Below are positions 29,348 to 38,017 of a DNA stretch of 56,806 nucleotides, in pieces. Position numbers and translations under genes: made by a program. The notes under the pieces are model-generated. The model saw only the letters and a program-made list of their open reading frames with translations, did no database searches and was not told the DNA's origin. This stretch comes from an uncultured Arthrobacter sp. (GTDB taxonomy: Bacteria; Actinomycetota; Actinomycetes; Actinomycetales; Micrococcaceae). The stretch's first letter is position 1. Each line of letters starts with the position of its first letter. Where the stretch lies: positions 1 through 56,806 of the forward strand of contig NZ_CADCTE010000016.1 in assembly GCF_902805515.1 (NCBI RefSeq), read 5' to 3'.

Positions 29348-30847
29348 ATGCCTCGCAGCACGTCACCACAGGTGTCCCAAGATCCACCTTCGGCAAAACC
29401 GGCACCGTTGCCGGCCGAGCCCGGGGTGTCGGCGAAGGACCGCCTGGTCATCCGCCTCCTCATCGTCTCGGCGTTCGTCGTCATCCTCAACGAAACGATC
29501 ACCGGCGTCGCGATTCCGCGCCTGGTCCAGGACCTCGGCATCACCGTCAGCGCCGGCCAGTGGCTCAGCACCGCGTTCCTCCTGACGATGGCAGTCGTAA
29601 TCCCGATCACGGGCTTCCTCCTGCAGCGCTTCAACACCCGGCCACTGTTCCTGGTCGCCATGTCGCTGTTCAGCGCCGGCACGCTGCTCGCCGCCCTCGC
29701 GCCGGGCTTCGCCACCCTCGTGGCCGGCCGGGTGATCCAGGCCAGCGGCACCGCAATCATGCTGCCCCTGCTCATGACCACCGTCATGACCCTGGTACCG
29801 GCCGCCTCCCGTGGGCGCACGATGGGGAACATTTCGATCGTGATCTCCGTGGCCCCCGCCGTCGGGCCCACCGCCGCGGGCGCCATCCTCAGCGTCCTGG
29901 ACTGGCGCTGGATGTTCTGGCTCGTCCTGCCCATCGCGCTGGTCTCCCTTTTCCTGGGCGCCACCAAGATGACGAACGTCACCTCCCCCCGCAAGAGTGC
30001 AATCGACGTCCTGTCGGTGATCCTCTCGGCCCTGGCCTTCGGCGGCATCGTCTACGGCTTCAGCCGGCTCGGTGAGGCCGGCGCCGAAGCCGCGGTTCCC
30101 GCCTGGCTCCCCCTGGCGGCCGGCATCGTCTTCCTGGCGCTGTTCATCACGCGCCAGCTCCGGCTCCAGCGCGCCGACCGCGCACTGCTCGACCTCCGCA
30201 CGTTCACCTCACGCAACTTCACCCTCGCAATCCTGACCACGTTCCTCGCCTTCATGGGCCTGTTCGGGACGATCATCCTCCTGCCGATCTACGTCCAGAG
30301 CGTGCTGGGTGAGTCGCCGCTGGTCGCGGGTCTGCTGCTGCTTCCCGGTGGCGTCCTGATCGGTGTCCTCGGACCGTGGACGGGACGGGTCTTCGACCGC
30401 CGTGGACCGCGCGTCCTGCTGGTGCCGGGGGCGCTGCTGATCGGGGTCTCCTTCGTGGCCCTGAGCTTCGCCTCGGAATCCACGCCGATCTACCTCGTGC
30501 TGATCGCCCACATCGTCTGGAGCCTGGGCCTGGCCCTGATGCTGACGCCGCTGCTGACCTCGGCGCTCGGCTCGGTAAAGCCGAACCTGTACTCGCACGC
30601 CAGCGCCGTCTTCGGCACCGTGCAGCAGATCGCCGGCGCCGTCGGCACGGCACTGTTCATCTCGGTGACCACCATCGTCGCGGGCAACCTGGCGGCCGCG
30701 GGGCAGTCGGAGACCGCGGCCCTGGACGGCGGCATCCAGGTGGCCTTCATCTGGGGAGCCGTCATCTCCCTGGCCGCAGTGATCGCGGCCATCTTCGTGC
30801 GCAAACCCGAGAACGCGCCGGACCCCTCGGCCGTGCCGGCGCACTAG
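29348..30847 (+). CDS. DHA2-family MFS transporter (second copy)
   Basis: The start at 29348 (MPRSTSPQVS) is chosen for a purine-rich site and because TM1 follows shortly after. The 499 residues include the DHA2 signature VILNETITGVAIPRL, the TGFLLQRFNTRPLF motif A-like loop and about 14 TM segments, placing it in the LmrB/Lde-type multidrug branch. Unlike the exporter at 8501 it has no adjacent regulator. It converges on the Rieske protein gene with 8 nt between stop codons. Confidence 0.9.
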   Translation: MPRSTSPQVSQDPPSAKPAPLPAEPGVSAKDRLVIRLLIVSAFVVILNETITGVAIPRLVQDLGITVSAGQWLSTAFLLTMAVVIPITGFLLQRFNTRPLFLVAMSLFSAGTLLAALAPGFATLVAGRVIQASGTAIMLPLLMTTVMTLVPAASRGRTMGNISIVISVAPAVGPTAAGAILSVLDWRWMFWLVLPIALVSLFLGATKMTNVTSPRKSAIDVLSVILSALAFGGIVYGFSRLGEAGAEAAVPAWLPLAAGIVFLALFITRQLRLQRADRALLDLRTFTSRNFTLAILTTFLAFMGLFGTIILLPIYVQSVLGESPLVAGLLLLPGGVLIGVLGPWTGRVFDRRGPRVLLVPGALLIGVSFVALSFASESTPIYLVLIAHIVWSLGLALMLTPLLTSALGSVKPNLYSHASAVFGTVQQIAGAVGTALFISVTTIVAGNLAAAGQSETAALDGGIQVAFIWGAVISLAAVIAAIFVRKPENAPDPSAVPAH

Positions 30848-30855
30848 GCTCCGGC

Positions 30856-31731
30856 CTAGGAGGAGCTGATGCTCTCCTCCGCAGCGGCCCGGCGGACGGT
30901 GATCATGCCGTCGTCGACCCGCGCCTCGTACACGGGCTGCGGGTTGCTCGCCGGGCCGCGGACCACGGTTCCGTCGTCGAACCGAAAGGTACTGCCGTGC
31001 CAGGGACAGGTGACGCAGCCATCGGCGATCTCGCCCTCCTCGAGCGGTCCGCCAAGGTGGCTGCACACGCTGTCCATGGCGCGGACGGTTCCGCCGTCGC
31101 GGTACAGCAGGATCGAGACGCCGTCGGCCTCCACCACCCGGCGCTCGCCGTCGGCCAGCTCCCCGTCGGTCAGCACAGGCGTCCACGCCTCCGGGCCTTC
31201 CCGCCAGGCGGTGCGGTTGACGTTCACGCCGCGCGCATAGCTCAGGTGTCCGCCCAGGTAGGCGCTGAACAACAGGGCCCCGCACCCGCCGACACCCAGC
31301 AGGGTGCCGGCGGTGCGGCTGCCCCGGCGCCGGGCCACGGCCGAGAGGCTGTAGAGGGTCAGGGCGGTGCTGTTCCCGATAGCGTGGACCAGCCCCACTC
31401 GACTGTCCTTGCCAACGGTGTCCGCCCAGTCGTTTGCTCCGGTGAGCGCCGTCGGCACGGCTGAGGCGATACCCACCCCCACGAGGAGGTCCGCAGAGTG
31501 CTCCGAGTCCCGGCCGCCCACCAGGTCGAGCAGCGTCGCCATGGTCCAGGCCCCGGTGGGGATGTCGGTCAGCACCGGGTGCAGCCGGTGCCCCAGGGCG
31601 GTGCCGCTCAGGGCGTTGCGCAGGAGGCGCGGCCTCAGGGTCTTCTCAACGGCCGAGGCGACCGGCGCTGCGACGGTATCGAGGGGCTTGAACTTCTCAA
31701 GGGCTTCGACCATCGAGTGCAGCAGGTTCAC
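30856..31731 (-). CDS. DUF2231 membrane domain fused to a Rieske [2Fe-2S] domain
   Basis: The 291 residues combine an N-terminal four-helix membrane region (about 40-170; LGHRLHPVLTDIPTGAWTMATLLD, typical of DUF2231) with a C-terminal Rieske domain (about 185-285) carrying CSHLGGPL and CPWHGSTF, the two Cys-His cluster ligand pairs. The fusion suggests a membrane-anchored electron-transfer protein. The direction of electron flow and the partner are unknown. The His residues in the DUF2231 helices could bind haem. Confidence 0.9.
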   Translation of the reverse strand: MNLLHSMVEALEKFKPLDTVAAPVASAVEKTLRPRLLRNALSGTALGHRLHPVLTDIPTGAWTMATLLDLVGGRDSEHSADLLVGVGIASAVPTALTGANDWADTVGKDSRVGLVHAIGNSTALTLYSLSAVARRRGSRTAGTLLGVGGCGALLFSAYLGGHLSYARGVNVNRTAWREGPEAWTPVLTDGELADGERRVVEADGVSILLYRDGGTVRAMDSVCSHLGGPLEEGEIADGCVTCPWHGSTFRFDDGTVVRGPASNPQPVYEARVDDGMITVRRAAAEESISSS

Positions 31732-31956
31732 GGGGATCTCCTTCGGGTCGGCGGCGCACGCAGGGCTCCCTCGAGCCGGGAGACCGCAGGGCGGTAACCC
31801 TTATTGTCCGTGGCGCCCGCTGGGCCGCAAGCCGTCGGACCGAAGCTAAATTTCCCTTGGTGCAACGGAGCTGCACTGGCACAATGCCGTTTCCCTGCGG
31901 CGCGGCCGCCGCACAACTCCGTCCATAGAATCATCAGTTGGCTTATGGTTGGTTCC

Positions 31957-32853
31957 ATGAGTTTCAACGACAACGTCCGCCTCGACCCTTCGCGCGTCAG
32001 CGACCGGCGCGGCCGCGGCCGCGGCCTGGCCGTGGCCGGCGGCCTCGGCGGCGGGCTGGTCCTGATCCTCTCCCTCCTGTTCGGACCCGAGGTGGGGGGC
32101 CAGCTCGGCCTCGACGACGGGACCGGCCAGGGCAGCGGCGCCGGCGCGCCGGAGACGATCACCTCGTGCCAGACCGGTGCCGACGCCAATGAACGCCTCG
32201 ACTGCCGCATCCTCGCCACCGCTGAAAGCCTCGACAGTTTCTGGCTGCCCTACCTGGACCAGTACGGCGTCGAGTACAGCGCACCCGGGGTGGCCCTGTT
32301 CAGCGGTCAGACGGACACCGGGTGCGGCGGCGCCACCAGCGCCGTCGGGCCCTTCTACTGCCCCGTGGACCAGCAGACCTACTACGACACCGCGTTCTTC
32401 GACGACCTCGTCACCCGGTTCGGATCCTCCGGCGGGCCCCTGGCGCAGGAGTATGTGATCGCCCACGAGTTCGGGCACCACCTCCAGAACCTCACCAACA
32501 CCCTCGAGGCCGGCCGGCAGGACCCCCAGGGGCCGGAGTCCGACGCCGTCCGGGTCGAACTGCAGGCCGACTGCTACGCGGGGCTGCGGGCCGCACACGC
32601 CTCCAGCACCCCCGACCCGGAGACGGGCGAACCGTTCCTGCGGGAATTCACCACCGAGGACCTGCGCGATGCACTGTCGGCGGCATCGGCCGTTGGCGAT
32701 GACCGGATCCAGGAGGCCGCGACCGGCCAGGTCAACCCCGAGGTGTGGACGCACGGCTCCAGTGAGCAGCGCCAGGCCTGGTTCCTCGAGGGCTACCGCA
32801 CCGGTGACATCAACGCCTGCGACACCTTCCGGGCTCCGGACCTGAGCCCCTGA
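31957..32853 (+). CDS. Neutral zinc metallopeptidase, YpfJ-type
   Basis: The start MSFNDNVRLDPSRV at 31957 matches the family's N-terminus. The 298 residues have one TM helix at about 23-43, then an extracytoplasmic domain with the zinc motif AHEFGHHLQNL and the downstream VELQADCYAG helix that supplies the third ligand. Substrates are unknown. It is followed after 53 nt by the DNA ligase gene. Confidence 0.9.
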   Translation: MSFNDNVRLDPSRVSDRRGRGRGLAVAGGLGGGLVLILSLLFGPEVGGQLGLDDGTGQGSGAGAPETITSCQTGADANERLDCRILATAESLDSFWLPYLDQYGVEYSAPGVALFSGQTDTGCGGATSAVGPFYCPVDQQTYYDTAFFDDLVTRFGSSGGPLAQEYVIAHEFGHHLQNLTNTLEAGRQDPQGPESDAVRVELQADCYAGLRAAHASSTPDPETGEPFLREFTTEDLRDALSAASAVGDDRIQEAATGQVNPEVWTHGSSEQRQAWFLEGYRTGDINACDTFRAPDLSP

Positions 32854-32906
32854 CCCCAACCGCTGAACCCCAGCCCCGCCACCGTCTTCCGAGGAGAACG
32901 ATCAGC

Positions 32907-34007
32907 ATGCAGCTACCCGTGATGCCGCCCGTGACCCCGATGCTCGCCAAGTCGGTTGCTCGAATCCCCGAGGGCGGGCTGTTGTACGAGCCGAAGTGGG
33001 ACGGGTTCCGCTCCATCGTCTTCCGCGACGGAGACGAGGTTGAGATCGGCTCCCGCAACGGCAACCCGATGACCCGGTACTTCCCCGAGGTGGTCGAGGC
33101 GGTCCGGGCCAGCCTCCCGGCGCGCTGCGTCCTCGACGGTGAACTGATCGTCGTTCGCGGGGCGCGGCTCGACTTCGAAGCGCTCCAGCAGCGCATCCAT
33201 CCCGCGGCAAGCCGCGTCGCCCTGCTTTCCGGCGAGACCCCCGCCCACTTCGTCGCGTTCGACCTGCTCGCCCTCGATGACGAGGACCTCACGGGCAGGC
33301 CCTTCCGGGAACGCCGGGCGCTGCTCGAGAAGCACCTTGCCGCCGCCCGTCCGCCGGTGCACCTCACGCCCGCCTCCACCGACTCCGCCGTGGCCGCGGA
33401 GTGGTTCGCCCAGTTCGAGGGTGCCGGCCTGGACGGGGTCGTCGCCAAGCCGCTCGACGGGCCCTACGAGCCGAACAAGCGTTCGATGTTCAAGGTCAAG
33501 CACGAGCGCACCGCCGACTGCGTGGTGGCCGGCTACCGCACCCACAAGGCCGACGCCGAAGGCATCGGTTCCCTGCTTCTGGGGCTCTACACCGACGAGG
33601 GTGACCTGATGGCCGTTGGGGTGGTCGGCGCCTTCACGGCCGCACGCCGCCGTGAGCTGTTCCGGGAACTTCAGCCCCTGGTCACCTCGCCGGAGGAGCA
33701 TCCCTGGGCCGCCGCCCGGGAGGACGACGGAATCCGAACTCCTTTCAACGCCGAAGGCAGCCGCTGGGCCGCCGGCCGGGACCTGTCCTTCACTCCCCTG
33801 CGCCCCGAGCGGGTCCTCGAGGTCCGTTACGACCACATGGAGGGCGCGCGGTTCCGCCACACCGCCCAGTTCAACCGCTGGCGCCCGGACCGGGATCCGG
33901 CCTCCTGCACCTTCGGCCAGCTTGAGGAACCCGTGCGCTTCGACCTCGCCACCGTCCTCTCCGGCGGCACACCGGTGGCCGGGACCGCCCCCAACACCGG
34001 GCCCTGA
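32907..34007 (+). CDS. ligC: ATP-dependent DNA ligase, LigC type
   Basis: The 366-residue enzyme has the nucleotidyl-transferase core and C-terminal OB fold only. Motif I is EPKWDGFRS (the adenylated Lys), motif III CVLDGELIV, motif IV GLDGVVAKPL and motif V SMFKVKHERTADCVV. The length matches mycobacterial LigC. No Ku, polymerase or nuclease domain is adjacent, so it probably acts in nick sealing or as an auxiliary ligase. An AGGAG site lies 11 nt upstream. Confidence 0.92.
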   Translation: MQLPVMPPVTPMLAKSVARIPEGGLLYEPKWDGFRSIVFRDGDEVEIGSRNGNPMTRYFPEVVEAVRASLPARCVLDGELIVVRGARLDFEALQQRIHPAASRVALLSGETPAHFVAFDLLALDDEDLTGRPFRERRALLEKHLAAARPPVHLTPASTDSAVAAEWFAQFEGAGLDGVVAKPLDGPYEPNKRSMFKVKHERTADCVVAGYRTHKADAEGIGSLLLGLYTDEGDLMAVGVVGAFTAARRRELFRELQPLVTSPEEHPWAAAREDDGIRTPFNAEGSRWAAGRDLSFTPLRPERVLEVRYDHMEGARFRHTAQFNRWRPDRDPASCTFGQLEEPVRFDLATVLSGGTPVAGTAPNTGP

Positions 34008-34081
34008 CCCGGGCGGGTTGGCCGCCGGAGGGAGGTGCGCCATGCTGGTGCGGTAGCCAGCACCACCGACGAGGGAGCCCC

Positions 34082-34963
34082 ATGATCAGCACCGACCGGC
34101 AGATCGTCTTCGTCACTGGGGCCAGCCGCGGCGTGGGGCGCGGCATCGCCCGCGCCTTCGGTGAGGCCGGTGCCACCGTCTACGTCGGCGGGCGCACCAC
34201 CGAGGAGGGAACCGCGCCCTCGCGGATGCCCGGGACCATTGCCGAAACGGCCCGGCTCGTCACCGAGGCCGGTGGCACCGGCATCCCGCTGCGCCTGGAT
34301 GTCACCGACGCCGACCAGCTTTCTGAGGCGTTCGCCCGCATCGAGTCGGAGCAGGGCCGGCTTGACGTCCTCGCCAACACCGCCTGGGGCGGGTACGAGC
34401 GGTTCACCGACGGCAGCGAGTTCAATCCAGGCCCGTTCTGGGAACAGCCGCTCGGCCTCTGGGATTCGATGCACCGGGCGGGCCTGCGGGCCCACTACGC
34501 CGCCTCGTCCCTCGCCGCGGCGCTGATGGTGCGCGCCGGGAGGGGCCTGATCGTCACCCTTTCCTCCTTCGCAGGGCAGGTCTTCGTCCCTCCGGTTCCC
34601 TACGGCGTCGCCCACGCGGCGATCGACCGCCTGGCCGCCGACATGGCCGTCGACCTTCGTGATCACGGCGTCGCCTCGATCGCCCTCTATCCGGGGCTGG
34701 TCCTCACCGAGAGCGTGGTCGCCAACCTTCAGTACTTCGAGCACGAGACCAACCGGGAGACTCCGCTGTTCGTCGGGCGGACCGTTGCCGCGCTGGCCGC
34801 CGACCCGCACATCCTGCGCCTCAGCGGCCTTGCCCTGGTCGCTGCAGAGGCGGCCGCGGCCTACGGGGTGCGCGACGAGAATGGCCACCTGCCCTCCTCC
34901 AACCGCCAGGCCATCACCGGCGCCCCGACCGCGGCCTTCCCCAACCCCTTCGACGAACTGTAG
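34082..34963 (+). CDS. Short-chain dehydrogenase/reductase with an altered active site
   Basis: The 293-residue protein has the SDR cofactor motif TGASRGVG (12-19), NADP-type GRT after strand 2, the catalytic Ser in TLSSFAG (161-162) and Tyr174. The usual YxxxK reads YGVAH here: the catalytic lysine is replaced by His178 (codon CAC at 34613). It resembles DHRS1-like SDRs. Activity may be changed or lost, so oxidoreductase function is uncertain. Confidence 0.88.
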   Translation: MISTDRQIVFVTGASRGVGRGIARAFGEAGATVYVGGRTTEEGTAPSRMPGTIAETARLVTEAGGTGIPLRLDVTDADQLSEAFARIESEQGRLDVLANTAWGGYERFTDGSEFNPGPFWEQPLGLWDSMHRAGLRAHYAASSLAAALMVRAGRGLIVTLSSFAGQVFVPPVPYGVAHAAIDRLAADMAVDLRDHGVASIALYPGLVLTESVVANLQYFEHETNRETPLFVGRTVAALAADPHILRLSGLALVAAEAAAAYGVRDENGHLPSSNRQAITGAPTAAFPNPFDEL

Positions 34964-35026
34964 GGCGCCCCCGGGCTGCCGGCCACGGACCTCAGCGAGG
35001 CCTCCCCGGCCGCCGGGGCGGGAGCG

Positions 35027-35464
35027 TTACTCGGATTCTTCGTGGACAACCAGCACCGGACACGCCGCATGCGAGACACAGGCGGCGCTGACCGAGCCCA
35101 GAAGAAGGCCCCGGAAGCCGCCGTGTCCACGGCGCCCGACGATCAGCAGGTCGGCATCCCTGCCCTCCCGCACCAGGACCTTCGACGGCCGCCCGAACAC
35201 CACCTTCCGCTCAAGCTGAGCGGGGACCTCCTCTCCGAAGGCCTCGGCGATGGCGTCGTCCATCCGTTTTTTCGTCACTTCGGCGAAGTTGTCGCTGCCC
35301 AGCGGGACGTAGCCGGCGTACTCTTCCGGGTACTCCCAGGCGCCCACGGTCGTAATGTCGGCGTCCAGGGCGGGAGCGATCCGCGCGGCAAGACGCAACG
35401 CTTTCACTGACTGGGCGGAGCCATCAAGGCCCACCACAACACGTCCCCGAACCCCACGCTCCAT
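35027..35464 (-). CDS. Universal stress protein (UspA family)
   Basis: The 145 residues form one Usp domain with VVGLDGSAQSVKAL at the start and the nucleotide-binding GRRGHGGFRGLLLGSVS near the C-terminus, so ATP binding is likely. It is a single-gene unit. Such proteins accumulate in stationary phase or under oxygen limitation in related bacteria. Confidence 0.93.
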   Translation of the reverse strand: MERGVRGRVVVGLDGSAQSVKALRLAARIAPALDADITTVGAWEYPEEYAGYVPLGSDNFAEVTKKRMDDAIAEAFGEEVPAQLERKVVFGRPSKVLVREGRDADLLIVGRRGHGGFRGLLLGSVSAACVSHAACPVLVVHEESE

Positions 35465-35760
35465 GACTGCTCCTTCCGCAGCGGACTTTCCGTCCTCGGT
35501 GGCCCGTCCTCACAGGGTGACTCTGTCGCGCATCACCGCCTAGGGCCTAAGGTCACCGATCCCCTCAAACTGGTGTCAGGCGGCACCATCCGGAAGACGG
35601 CGAATCGGGACCAATGGCCCTCCTGATTGTCGCCCGGGAAGGCGATACTGATCCAGGGGACCGGTCCGGTCTCATACCGGACCGCTGGTCGACACTCCAG
35701 TGCGGGTCCTGGCTTCCCGGATCCGCAGAACCGAAAACCATAGGATCGGACGCCGCTTCC
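35465..35760. other. Intergenic region between usp and the zinc-ribbon gene
   Basis: These 296 nt are non-coding as far as I can tell. A longer frame upstream of the zinc-ribbon start exists but lacks a ribosome site and coding character. Confidence 0.45.
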
Positions 35761-36060
35761 ATGCCCTCCTCCAACGGCGCACTCACCGCGCCCCGTACCC
35801 GGCCCGCGCCAACTCAACAAAGCCCCACCCAACAAAGCCCAACCCGACAAAGCCCGACGCCGCAGGCGTGGGTTCCGTCCTGCCCACAGTGCGGCACGGA
35901 TAACTTCCTGACCTATTCCTCCTATCTGCCGGCCGCAAAGGCGACGGACGGAGGCACCGAGCCGGCACAGGCCTTCTACACGTGTACGCGCTGCGGGACG
36001 GCCCGCGGACATGAGGTCCCCTCCGGGTGGCGGCCGCCCGGCTGGTTCTACTGCACCTGA
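35761..36060 (+). CDS. Small zinc-ribbon protein with a Pro/Thr/Gln repeat
   Basis: Starting at ATG 35761, the 99-residue product has a low-complexity N-terminus with the pentad TQQSP, TQQSP, TRQSP encoded by three 15-nt repeats (about 35811-35855). A C-terminal ribbon follows with CPQCGTDNF and CTRCGTA as two Cys pairs, ending in an aromatic tail PPGWFYCT. The ribbon suggests zinc binding; the partner or target is unknown. The AT-richer repeat stands out against its neighbours. Confidence 0.65.
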   Translation: MPSSNGALTAPRTRPAPTQQSPTQQSPTRQSPTPQAWVPSCPQCGTDNFLTYSSYLPAAKATDGGTEPAQAFYTCTRCGTARGHEVPSGWRPPGWFYCT

Positions 36061-36171
36061 GGGTGCCATTCGCCAGCCACATGGCTTCGGCCAGTGGCAG
36101 TGCGGCGAGCACCGGTTGAGGGCGTACCCTCCGGTTGAGAACGTGCCCCTGCGCTCCGGGCCCCCTGCTGA

Positions 36172-36213
36172 GATCCGGGCCCGCTGCCGCAGTGGGATCC
36201 GGGCCCGCTGCCG
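36172..36213. repeat. Two 18-bp direct repeats
   Basis: GATCCGGGCCCGCTGCCG occurs at 36172 and 36196 (period 24), just before the 14-nt array. Confidence 0.85.
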
Positions 36214-36220
36214 AGGTGTG

Positions 36221-36318
36221 ATCCGGTCAGTGCGGTCCGGTCAAGCCGGTCCAGCCAAGCCGGTCCGGCCAGAACGGTCCAGCCAGAGTGGTCGGGTCAG
36301 GGTTGTCCGGTCAGGGGC
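36221..36318. repeat. Seven-copy 14-nt tandem array ending in the aldolase stop codon
   Basis: Copies start at 36221, 36235, 36249, 36263, 36277, 36291 and 36305, consensus GTCCGGYCARNNNG. The minus-strand TGA of the 36305 copy is the aldolase stop; copies at 36291, 36235 and 36221 give TGA in all three frames. Confidence 0.85.
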
Positions 36319-37027
36319 CGCCGAGGATCGCGCGTGCCCCTGCCGCGATGACGCCGGAGTCCGTCGCGACCACTATCCGGTCGAAACCGCGGGCGCGCAG
36401 GATACGGGCGCGCTCCGGATCGCCGGCGAAGATGCCTGCCGCCTTCCCGGCCGCGGACGACGCGGCGGCGATTTCGGCCAGGGGCCCGTCCTCTTCGGCC
36501 AGCAGGGCGTCAACGGTGGTGCCCAGGGACAGGGCAAGGTCGAACGGCCCGACGAACAGGAGGTCGACGCCGGGCACCTCGGCGATCACACGGACGTTTT
36601 CCAGCGCCGCTGCGGATTCGATCATGACGCCGAGCTGGGGAGCAGCCGCAGCAGGCGGTATTGCCTCGTGGCCCCACAGCGGTGCCAGCGGCCCCCAGCT
36701 GCGGGAGCCCCCTGGCGGATACCTGCCCGCGTCCACGACCCGGCGTGCCTCGTCGGAGGTGTCGACCTGGGGAACGATCACTGTGGAGGCGCCGGCATCG
36801 AGGGCAAGACCGATGCCGGCCGGGTCGGGGCCCGCGGTGCGGACCGCGAAAGCGAGACCGACAGCGGTCAGGGCGCGCCCGTTGGCGATCAGCGAGCGCC
36901 GGTCGAACCTGCCGTGCTGGGCGTCGAGGGCCACCCAGTCGAAACCAGACCGGGCCAGCGCGAGGACGGTGTCCACGTCATCGCGGAAACACCAGACTCC
37001 GGACGAACCGGGACCGATGGCGTTCAT
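36311..37027 (-). CDS. HpcH/HpaI aldolase/citrate lyase family protein
   Basis: The 238 residues include GFDWVALDAQHGRFD (catalytic His), GVMIES (metal-binding Glu) and VDLLFVGPFDLALSLG, typical of class II 2-oxo acid aldolases of the HpaI/GarL branch. Substrates are 2-oxo-3-deoxy acids in general; none can be assigned. The start at 37027 overlaps the CDF gene stop by 4 nt (ATGA), giving translational coupling to a metal transporter. Its C-terminus ends inside the 14-nt array. Confidence 0.87.
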   Translation of the reverse strand: MNAIGPGSSGVWCFRDDVDTVLALARSGFDWVALDAQHGRFDRRSLIANGRALTAVGLAFAVRTAGPDPAGIGLALDAGASTVIVPQVDTSDEARRVVDAGRYPPGGSRSWGPLAPLWGHEAIPPAAAAPQLGVMIESAAALENVRVIAEVPGVDLLFVGPFDLALSLGTTVDALLAEEDGPLAEIAAASSAAGKAAGIFAGDPERARILRARGFDRIVVATDSGVIAAGARAILGGP

Positions 37028-37872
37028 GTGGAGGGTTCCGCCCGCTCGTCGGGGCAGCAGGAGCACGACGGGGCGTCGGTGGCTGCCGGGACCGGCCCCT
37101 CCCGCGGGCCGCCGGCCGTGGGGGCCGCCGGTTCCGCCACCGGTGCCGCCGCCGGTGCCGCCGCCGATGCCATCGGGGCCGCGCAGCAGGTGTCCCCCTT
37201 CCACGCCTCCCGGCCCTCTCTAACTGCAACCGCGGCGATGATCAGCGCGGCGACCGGATCGGCCCAGGACCAACCCAGCGTGGAGTTGAGCAGCAGGCCT
37301 CCAAGCAGGACCGCGGAAAGGTAGGTGCACAGCAGGGTCTGTTTCGAGTCCGCCACGGCGGAGCGGGACCCGAGCTCGCGTCCGGCCCGGCGCTGCGCCA
37401 GGGACAGGAACGGCATCACGACGAGGCTCGCCACGGCCAGGGTGATGCCGACCGGTGAGTGCTGGGCTTCGCTGCCGCCGGCGAACGCGCGCACCGCGTC
37501 AACCGTGACGAAGGCGGCCAATGCGAAGAAGGAGAACGCGATGAACCGCAGCGCCTTCGGTTCGCGGGCGTCGGGGTCGGGTCCGGCGAACTGCCAGGCT
37601 ACGGCCGCTGCGGAGAGCACCTCGACCACCGAGTCGAGCCCAAACGCCAGCAGCGCTCCGGAGGAGGCGACGGTCCCGGCGCCGAGCGCCACCACCGCTT
37701 CAATCGCGTTGTAGGTGATGGTGGCCGCCACCAGGAAACGGATCCGGCGGGCCAGGAGCATCCGGCGGCCATCGGACGCCGGCGGTGCCCCCGCGCCTGC
37801 GCCGCCCGGCCGGCTGCCGGAGGCGGTCCCTGCGGGGAGGACTGGACGGATTGGCATCTCCACCCGCCACAC
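37024..37872 (-). CDS. Cation-transporter-like membrane protein with a Cys-rich tail
   Basis: The 282 residues contain about six TM segments with the CDF-like FGLDSVVEVLSA and the strongly conserved DSKQTLLCTYLSAVLLGGLLLN, followed by WSWADPVAALIIAA. These match actinobacterial cation efflux homologues. The tail adds CC (near 230) and a terminal CSCC, separated by a Pro/Ala stretch, suggesting soft-metal binding (inference). The start is GTG at 37872 with GGGGAG 8 nt upstream; an ATG five codons later is possible. No metalloregulator gene is adjacent. Confidence 0.78.
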   Translation of the reverse strand: MWRVEMPIRPVLPAGTASGSRPGGAGAGAPPASDGRRMLLARRIRFLVAATITYNAIEAVVALGAGTVASSGALLAFGLDSVVEVLSAAAVAWQFAGPDPDAREPKALRFIAFSFFALAAFVTVDAVRAFAGGSEAQHSPVGITLAVASLVVMPFLSLAQRRAGRELGSRSAVADSKQTLLCTYLSAVLLGGLLLNSTLGWSWADPVAALIIAAVAVREGREAWKGDTCCAAPMASAAAPAAAPVAEPAAPTAGGPREGPVPAATDAPSCSCCPDERAEPST

Positions 37873-38017
37873 GATACCCGCTCCCCACGGCGGGAGCTCG
37901 TGGCCGACGGCCCGGGCCGTAGGCTTTCGGCGCCCGTGCCGTTATGCTTCGGCACACCGGGCGGTCCGGTGGCCGTCCGGCGCGTACCGCCGACTCATCC
38001 GGGCACGAGGGGAAGCC

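Noticed and set aside
28217-36318. Repeat arrays as a CRISPR locus
   Set aside because: Units are tandem without unique spacers of uniform length and no cas genes are present.
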